Source: Agrostemma githago
Lineage: Eukaryota; Streptophyta; Magnoliopsida; Caryophyllales; Caryophyllaceae
Direction of reading: 5' to 3'
Assembly: GCA_958450325.1 (NCBI GenBank)
Contig: OY288256.1
Location: forward strand, 17,330,557 to 17,394,556
Length of the DNA stretch: 64,000 nucleotides
Shown: piece by piece, positions 58,109 through 64,000 of the stretch
Layout of the letters: every line of letters begins with the position of its first letter
Position numbering within the stretch: the stretch's first letter is position 1
Notes under the pieces: generated by a model
The model's input: only the letters and a program-made list of their open reading frames with translations
The model's database searches: none
What the model was told of the DNA's origin: nothing
Translations under genes and position numbers: made by a program

Positions 58109-61100
58109 TTGTTTTGCATGAGTAGGCGGATTCTTGGGCTCTCACCAATTCATTTGTTGAATCCCGAGATTGAAGCTACCGCAAGGCGATACAACGCCGA
58201 GAGAAGAAGAAATCGAGGGCAACCACCTTCACCACCTATTATTTCCGAATCCGAGGAAGAAATAAGATCCGAAGAAACAATTGAGTCCGACGAAGAAGTT
58301 AATTCTCCAAGACCACCATCACCGCCTCCTATTATGGCTTCTATACGAGAGGAATCGACACCCCAAGTGGTGTCGCAATCAAGTATTACGAGGCCCGCAA
58401 TTGGAGCAAACAATTTTGAGATCAAGACTACTCTTATTCAATTCGTACAACAAAATCAATTCTCCGGGTTACCTCTTGATAATCCCAATGAGCATATTAA
58501 TGTATTCTTGGAAGCTTGCGATAATGTCAAGATCAATGGAGCCTCGGATGAAGCTATTCGCTTGAGACTTTTCCCGTATTCATTGAATGGGAGAGCTAAG
58601 GAGTGGCTAAGAAGTCAACCGGCCGGTTCTTTTGATACTTGGGACAAATTATCCAAGGCTTTCTTGTTGAAGTTCTTTCCACCGGGCAAGACGGCGAAGT
58701 ACCGAAATGATATAACCAATTTTGCCCAAGAAGACCATGAATCCCTCTATGATGCATGGGAGAGGTTTAAGGAGTTGCTAAGACAATGCCCTCATCATGG
58801 CATAGCCCCTCATGTGGTCATCCTCACATTCTACAATGGTGTGCGTCCCGAATATCAAGTGGGATTGGATGCGGCGGCCGGTGGTGCTATTGATCTAGTA
58901 CACCACACCGCGGCTATGGGTTTCATTGAGAAGATGGCCTCCAATAATCATCATTGGGGTGGGGATAGGAGGAAGTTGAAGAAGCAAGATAATAGTGAGA
59001 CCTTGAATGCTCTTAATGCAAAGATAGATAATTTGACAAAGCAACTTTCTCAATTCAAGCAAGGGGGATCGAGTTCTTCTAAGGAGATCAATGAGTTCTC
59101 TTGTGAGCTATGCGGAAGTCCAAGTCATGATGCCGCGGAGTGTTGCGTTGTCACCACAATGGAGCAAGCCAATGGTATATGGGAAACAAATGCAAGTCAA
59201 GCATTCAACAACAACCAATATCATCCCGGACAAAGAGCGTTCTTATCCTATGGGAACAAGAACTTCCAAACTCCAAATCAACAAAAGACTACATTTAATC
59301 AAAATTTCCAAAGGCCAAATCAAGGCTTTAATCAAGGATTCAACTTCCAAGCACAAGATACATCGGGTTTTCAAGCAAGAAATTTCCAAGCAAGACCAAC
59401 ATTCAACACCACCCCATTCCAAACCCCCCTCCAAAATCAATTTCAAGTTCCATATCAAACCCCTACACCATTCACTACTCCTATACCACATCAACAACAA
59501 CTTACTCAAGTCCCACAACAACAAATTGTGCAACAACAAGCTCCACCACCTAAGTCCAATTTGGAAATACTTATGGAGCAAATGATGAGCACCCAAAATA
59601 GCTTCATTCAACGCCAAGATCAACGTCATGAAGAGACTACTTCTTCAATCTCTCAATTGAAGAGTCAAGTCCAAAATGCTCAAAGAATCACCGATCATCA
59701 AATACAACAACTCGCGAACCAAGTCAACGAGTTAACCGCATCGAGTGGGATATTTCCGGGAGGTATTAAAGAAAATCCTAAGGGTAAAGGCGAATTGAAT
59801 GCCATTCAATTAAGGAATGGGCGCATATTGGATGAAGTTGTGGTTAACAAGAAGAGGAAGGCCAATGTTGAAGATGAAGTAAGTGAGGAAGTAAAGGGTG
59901 AAAAAGAGGGTTCAAGTGAAGTGGTTGTTGATGAACCGTCCATCATTGAAGATCATGTGGCAAAAGAAACCCCAAAGGTTACTAATGAGGTCAAAGCTTA
60001 TGTGCCACCGATTCCATTTCCTCAAAGGTTAGCTAGGGCCAAGCTTGAGCAAAAGTATGGTAAGTTCTTGGAGATGATGAAGAGCATGCATATCACACTT
60101 CCTTTCCTTGAGGTCATTAGAGACATCCCCTCTTATGGCAAGTTCTTGAAGGATGTCATTTCAAAAAAGGCATATGGTGAGCAATTGTCGGTAAGCCTTT
60201 CAAAGGAGTGTAGTGCCGTTCTCTTAAACAAGTTGCCACAAAAATTGGAAGATCCCGGGAGCTTCACTATTCCTTGCTCAATTGGTTCCATCAACATTGA
60301 GAAGGCATTTTGTGATCTAGGGGCAAGTGTAAGCCTTATGCCCCTTTCCATCTTCAATAAGCTTGAGGGCTTTGAGCTAGCTCCAACAAGAGTGTCCCTC
60401 CAATTAGCGGATCGTTCCGTTAAATATCCGATGGGGATAGCCGAGGATGTGCCAATCAAAGTCGGGAACTTAATCATCCCGTGTGACTTCTATATCATGG
60501 ACATCCCCGAAGACACCAAGATTCCCATTATACTTGGTCGTCCATGCCTAGCCACCGGGGGAGCTCTTATTGATGTCAAGAATGGTAAGCTCTCACTCCA
60601 AGTTGGGGATGACAAGATGGAGTTTTCACTTGAGAAAGCCATGAAGGAACCATCAAATCTTGGATCGTGTTACCAAGTGCAAATGCTTGAAGAGTCTACC
60701 ATGGAGCAAGATGCTCATCATGTCCTTGAGGAGTCTATTATCGAGAATTCGGAAATGGATGCAATGGAATATGCTCTAGCTATGGACTCAATCTTGAAGC
60801 AATGCACCACAAGGTCACTAGAAAGCTTGACCGAGGAAGGGTTATATGAGGAGAGATCTACGCCTCCTAAAGTGGAGTTGAAACCTCTTCCCTCATCTCT
60901 TAAATATGCTTTCTTAGGTCCTAATGAGTCATACCCCGTTATTGTTAATAGTGCACTTAATGACTATCAAGTACATGATTTATTGGAAGTTTTGAGAAAA
61001 TATAGAGAAGTCATTGGGTACACTATTGATGATATTCGTGGTATTAGTCCCGCCTTATGCTCTCATCGTATACTCTTGGAAGATGAGAGCACCTCATCCA

Positions 61101-63760
61101 TTGAGCGTCAAAGACGTCTCAATCCGGCCATGACCGAGGTGGTGAGGAAGGAGGTATTAAAACTCCTTGATGCTAATATCATTTATCCAATTTCGGATAG
61201 TAAGTGGGTTAGTCCCGTTCATGTCGTCCCTAAGAAAGGTGGAACGACGGTTGTCAAAAATGAGAAGAGTGAGTTAGTGTCCACTAGACCGGTTACCGGG
61301 TGGCGTATGGTCATAGACTATCGACAACTTAACAAAGCCACCCGGAAGGACCATTTCCCCCTCCCTTTCATAGACCAAATGTTGGAACGCTTGGCAAAGC
61401 ACTCCTACTTTTGTTATTTGGATGGATTTTCGGGATTTTTCCAAATCCCGATCCATCCCGATGATCAAGAGAAGACAACATTCACTTGTACCTATGGGGT
61501 ATACGCCTACCGTCGTATGCCTTTTGGGTTATGTAATGCGCCAAGTACGTTCCAACGTTGCATGATGTCTATTTTTTCCGAATTTGTAGAGAAGACCCTC
61601 GAAGTGTTCATGGACGATTTCTCCGTTGTAGGGTTTTCATTCGAAAATTGCTTAGAAAACCTTGACAAGATCCTACAACGGTGTAAGGAGACCGGTCTAA
61701 CTTTAAATTGGGAAAAATGTCACTTCATGGTGACGGAGGGAGTAGTTCTAGGACACGTAGTGTCTAACCGGGGGATAGAAGTTGATAAGGCGAAGGTTGA
61801 GGCAATTGAAAAATTGCCCCCTCCTAGCAACGTCAAAGGGGTACGTAGCTTCCTTGGTCACGCGGGATTTTACCGCCGTTTCATTAAGGACTTTTCCAAG
61901 GTAGCTAGACCCTTGACGGAGCTTCTCGCCAAAGATGTTCCTTTTATTATGTCTAATGTTTGTCTTGATGCTTTCAATAGGTTGAAGGATGCCCTCATTT
62001 CGGCTCCCATTATTCAAGCCCCGGATTGGAATATCCCCTTTGAGCTTATGTGCGACGCGAGCGATTTCGCCATTGGGGCGGTTTTGGGACAAAGAAAGGA
62101 AGGGAAACTCCATGCAATCTATTACGCAAGCAAGACCCTCGACTCCGCTCAAGCAAATTACACAACCACGGAGAAAGAGCTTTTGGCGGTGGTATATTCA
62201 ATGGAGAAGTTCCGATCCTACCTTGTGGGGTCGAAAGTTATTGTCCACACCGACCATTCGGCCTTGAAGTATCTTATGGCAATGAAGGATTCCAAAGCTC
62301 GCTTACTCCGGTGGGTTCTACTCCTCCAAGAGTTTGACATTGAGGTCCGGGATAAGAAAGGAACGAAAAATGTGGTCGCCGACCATTTATCTCGACTAGT
62401 GCTCGAAGACCGTGATCCGGACATACCCATAGATGATTCCCTTCGAGACGATCATCTACTAGCTCTATCAATGGTAGAGGCCCCGTGGTATGCCGATTTC
62501 GTGAATTATATTGTGTCGGGAATTGTGCCCCATGACTACGACTCTCACAAGAAGAAGAAATTCTTCCATGATGTCAAGCAATTTCATTGGGAGGATCCCA
62601 ACTTATACAAGTCATGTGCCGACGGGTTATTCCGAAGATGTGTGCCCTACGAAGAAACCAAGTCTATTATAACACATTGTCATGATATGCCTTGTGGCGG
62701 TCACGCGAGCTCAATGAAGACGTCCGCCAAGATTCTACAATGTGGATTCTATTGGCCCACTATCTACCATGACGTAGCCGCTCACGTCAAGAGTTGTGAC
62801 AAATGTCAAAGGAGCGGGAACATATCAAGGCGCCATGAGATGCCACTACAATGTATGCTTGAGGTCGAGATTTTCGATGTGTGGGGAATAGATTACCAAG
62901 GTCCTTTCCCCTCCTCTTGTGGGAACGAGTATATATTAGTGGCGGTTGATTATGTGAGTAAGTGGGTGGAGGCAATCCCCACCAAGACTTGTGATGCGAA
63001 ATCGGTGATAAAGCTCTTGACCAAGATCATATTTCCTAGGTTTGGAGTCCCTAGAGTCTTGATTAGTGACCGGGGTACTCACTTCCTTGAGAGAACATTA
63101 GCCGCCATGCTCAAGAAATATGGTATTCAACACAAGAAAAGTCTTGCATATCATCCGCAAACCAATGGGCAAGCGGAAATTTCTAATCGAGAAATCAAGA
63201 CGATCCTCGAAAAAACAGTCAATCGATCAAGGAAAGATTGGGCGTCAAGGATTGATGAAGCCCTTTGGGCGTACCGAACCGCCTTCAAAACACCAATCGG
63301 AACCTCCCCGTTCCGTCTCGTATATGGGAAGGCTTGTCACCTTCCTGTCGAGATGGAACATAAGGCTTATTGGGCAATCAAGTGTTTGAACTTAGACATG
63401 AAGAAAGCCGGAGAAAGGAGGCTCTTGGACCTTAACGAGCTCGAAGAATTCCGCCTACATGCTTACGAGAATGCGAAGATTTACAAGGAGAAAACCAAGA
63501 GATTCCATGACAAGAATCTAGTGAGGAGGGAATTCAAGGAAGGTGAACTAGTCCTCCTTTTTAACTCAAGGTTGAGACTATTTCCCGGGAAGCTCAAGTC
63601 GAGATGGTCGGGTCCATTCAAGATCGTGAAGGTATTTCCCTATGGTTCGGTGGAGGTGGAGGGGAATGAAGAAAGATTCAAAGTAAACGGTAGCCGGCTT
63701 AAGCACTATTTCGCCGGGCAACCAATTCAAAGGGAAATCGCTTCCCTCAAGCTCACCTAA
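58109..63760 (+). CDS. Intact Athila gag-pol polyprotein (1883 residues)
   Basis: One open frame encodes gag and the full pol of a Ty3/Gypsy Athila element. Approximate residues: Retrotrans_gag core 120-235 ([16 protein letters not shown]); zinc knuckle C332-C335-H340-C345; Gln/Asn-rich linker 370-560; retropepsin with DLGASVSL near 735 and ILGRP near 810; reverse transcriptase 1040-1220 with FMDDFSV near 1168; RNase H from LMCDASD near 1313 to the HTDHSAL area; integrase with an HHCC zinc region 1524-1564, catalytic Asp in WGIDYQG (about 1594) and ISDRGTHF (about 1652), and Glu in [11 protein letters not shown] (about 1690). All catalytic motifs look intact. A C-terminal chromodomain is not seen. 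The start used is the first Met after the primer site; a Met further in could be the true one. Confidence 0.95.
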   Translation: MFCMSRRILGLSPIHLLNPEIEATARRYNAERRRNRGQPPSPPIISESEEEIRSEETIESDEEVNSPRPPSPPPIMASIREESTPQVVSQSSITRPAIGANNFEIKTTLIQFVQQNQFSGLPLDNPNEHINVFLEACDNVKINGASDEAIRLRLFPYSLNGRAKEWLRSQPAGSFDTWDKLSKAFLLKFFPPGKTAKYRNDITNFAQEDHESLYDAWERFKELLRQCPHHGIAPHVVILTFYNGVRPEYQVGLDAAAGGAIDLVHHTAAMGFIEKMASNNHHWGGDRRKLKKQDNSETLNALNAKIDNLTKQLSQFKQGGSSSSKEINEFSCELCGSPSHDAAECCVVTTMEQANGIWETNASQAFNNNQYHPGQRAFLSYGNKNFQTPNQQKTTFNQNFQRPNQGFNQGFNFQAQDTSGFQARNFQARPTFNTTPFQTPLQNQFQVPYQTPTPFTTPIPHQQQLTQVPQQQIVQQQAPPPKSNLEILMEQMMSTQNSFIQRQDQRHEETTSSISQLKSQVQNAQRITDHQIQQLANQVNELTASSGIFPGGIKENPKGKGELNAIQLRNGRILDEVVVNKKRKANVEDEVSEEVKGEKEGSSEVVVDEPSIIEDHVAKETPKVTNEVKAYVPPIPFPQRLARAKLEQKYGKFLEMMKSMHITLPFLEVIRDIPSYGKFLKDVISKKAYGEQLSVSLSKECSAVLLNKLPQKLEDPGSFTIPCSIGSINIEKAFCDLGASVSLMPLSIFNKLEGFELAPTRVSLQLADRSVKYPMGIAEDVPIKVGNLIIPCDFYIMDIPEDTKIPIILGRPCLATGGALIDVKNGKLSLQVGDDKMEFSLEKAMKEPSNLGSCYQVQMLEESTMEQDAHHVLEESIIENSEMDAMEYALAMDSILKQCTTRSLESLTEEGLYEERSTPPKVELKPLPSSLKYAFLGPNESYPVIVNSALNDYQVHDLLEVLRKYREVIGYTIDDIRGISPALCSHRILLEDESTSSIERQRRLNPAMTEVVRKEVLKLLDANIIYPISDSKWVSPVHVVPKKGGTTVVKNEKSELVSTRPVTGWRMVIDYRQLNKATRKDHFPLPFIDQMLERLAKHSYFCYLDGFSGFFQIPIHPDDQEKTTFTCTYGVYAYRRMPFGLCNAPSTFQRCMMSIFSEFVEKTLEVFMDDFSVVGFSFENCLENLDKILQRCKETGLTLNWEKCHFMVTEGVVLGHVVSNRGIEVDKAKVEAIEKLPPPSNVKGVRSFLGHAGFYRRFIKDFSKVARPLTELLAKDVPFIMSNVCLDAFNRLKDALISAPIIQAPDWNIPFELMCDASDFAIGAVLGQRKEGKLHAIYYASKTLDSAQANYTTTEKELLAVVYSMEKFRSYLVGSKVIVHTDHSALKYLMAMKDSKARLLRWVLLLQEFDIEVRDKKGTKNVVADHLSRLVLEDRDPDIPIDDSLRDDHLLALSMVEAPWYADFVNYIVSGIVPHDYDSHKKKKFFHDVKQFHWEDPNLYKSCADGLFRRCVPYEETKSIITHCHDMPCGGHASSMKTSAKILQCGFYWPTIYHDVAAHVKSCDKCQRSGNISRRHEMPLQCMLEVEIFDVWGIDYQGPFPSSCGNEYILVAVDYVSKWVEAIPTKTCDAKSVIKLLTKIIFPRFGVPRVLISDRGTHFLERTLAAMLKKYGIQHKKSLAYHPQTNGQAEISNREIKTILEKTVNRSRKDWASRIDEALWAYRTAFKTPIGTSPFRLVYGKACHLPVEMEHKAYWAIKCLNLDMKKAGERRLLDLNELEEFRLHAYENAKIYKEKTKRFHDKNLVRREFKEGELVLLFNSRLRLFPGKLKSRWSGPFKIVKVFPYGSVEVEGNEERFKVNGSRLKHYFAGQPIQREIASLKLT

Positions 63761-64000
63761 TTCCATGCATTAAGAAGATTTCTATTGTATAATTCTCAAC
63801 AAATTCATTCGGTCGAGCCAACGACCTTAAACAAAGGCGCTTCGAGGGAGGCAACCCCGATACTTGACACTTTTCTACCTTTTCTTCTTATTGGATTTTC
63901 TTGGAGGAGTACTTTTGTGACGATTTATATCGTTTTTGGAGCTTTATTAAGGGATTGGAGCATATTGGGTTCGATTTGGAGAGCTTAGAAAAAAAATTTG
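63761..64000 (+). other. Start of the post-pol region of the Athila element
   Basis: Contains the GGCGCTTCGAGGGAGGCAACCC-type segment common after Athila pol. A 67-codon frame runs from 63785 to 63988 without recognisable motifs. An env-like ORF, if any, would begin beyond the window. Confidence 0.6.

Larger units (their letters stand above)
56326..64000 (+). mobile_element. Athila-lineage Ty3/Gypsy element, 3' end outside the window
   Basis: It starts with an LTR (TGATAACTCCG to CCCCAACA). A perfect Athila-type primer site and a 1883-codon gag-pol without stops follow. The window ends about 240 bases after the pol stop, so any env-like ORF, polypurine tract and 3' LTR are not seen. An intact polyprotein suggests a young, possibly autonomous copy. 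Confidence 0.92.

Overview
The window is plant nuclear DNA, almost certainly from a eudicot. Evidence: spliced host genes with GT-AG introns, nuclear genes for RAD51C, EMC2 and a plastid Ycf20-like protein, a plant GDSL esterase, and a dense load of Ty3/Gypsy LTR retrotransposons, MITEs, Helitron ends, a Mutator-like element and a LINE remnant. The Tat-lineage element with an antisense plant-mobile-domain ORF, and the Athila elements, would fit Caryophyllales (for example Caryophyllaceae). That placement is inference only.

Region 1 (1-17.2 kb) is transposon territory. A complete but non-autonomous Tat-type element (1309-11769) has 2.64-kb LTRs and a perfect 5-bp target duplication. It keeps a degraded RNase H-integrase segment and an antisense two-exon plant-mobile-domain gene. 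Two fragments of related LTRs (1-1016 and about 13170-14542) flank it. MITEs and a Helitron 3' end follow.

Region 2 (17.7-27.7 kb) is a second complete element, 17671-27678, also with a perfect 5-bp duplication. It is Athila-like but carries only gag and protease, disabled by a Tourist-like MITE, stops and frameshifts. It has a long 3' non-coding tail with a second promoter-like block and a duplicated polypurine tract.

Region 3 (27.7-51.3 kb) is the host gene island. EMC2 (+, nine coding exons) is followed by an intronless GDSL esterase/lipase (+), RAD51C (-, nine exons) and a Ycf20-like plastid protein gene (-). Introns of three of these genes hold transposons: a Helitron end and a Stowaway-like MITE in EMC2, a MITE in RAD51C, and a 1.5-kb Mutator-like element with a 9-bp duplication in the Ycf20-like gene.

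Region 4 (51.3-64 kb) is AT-rich sequence with a hAT-like element, MITEs, a Helitron end and a 5'-truncated LINE split by a MITE. It ends with the 5' LTR and an uninterrupted 1883-codon gag-pol of an Athila-lineage element that runs off the window.

The most interesting pattern is regulatory. Four distinct LTR families each place GC-rich palindromes 28-79 bp upstream of the TATA box. In the two best cases the palindromes share a strict layout: a 5-bp arm ending in CG, a variable dinucleotide, then the complementary arm (ACTCG-NN-CGAGT and TCCCG-NN-CGGGA). The same arrays recur inside the elements, next to a second TATA-like site in one and inside the intron of the antisense gene in the other.
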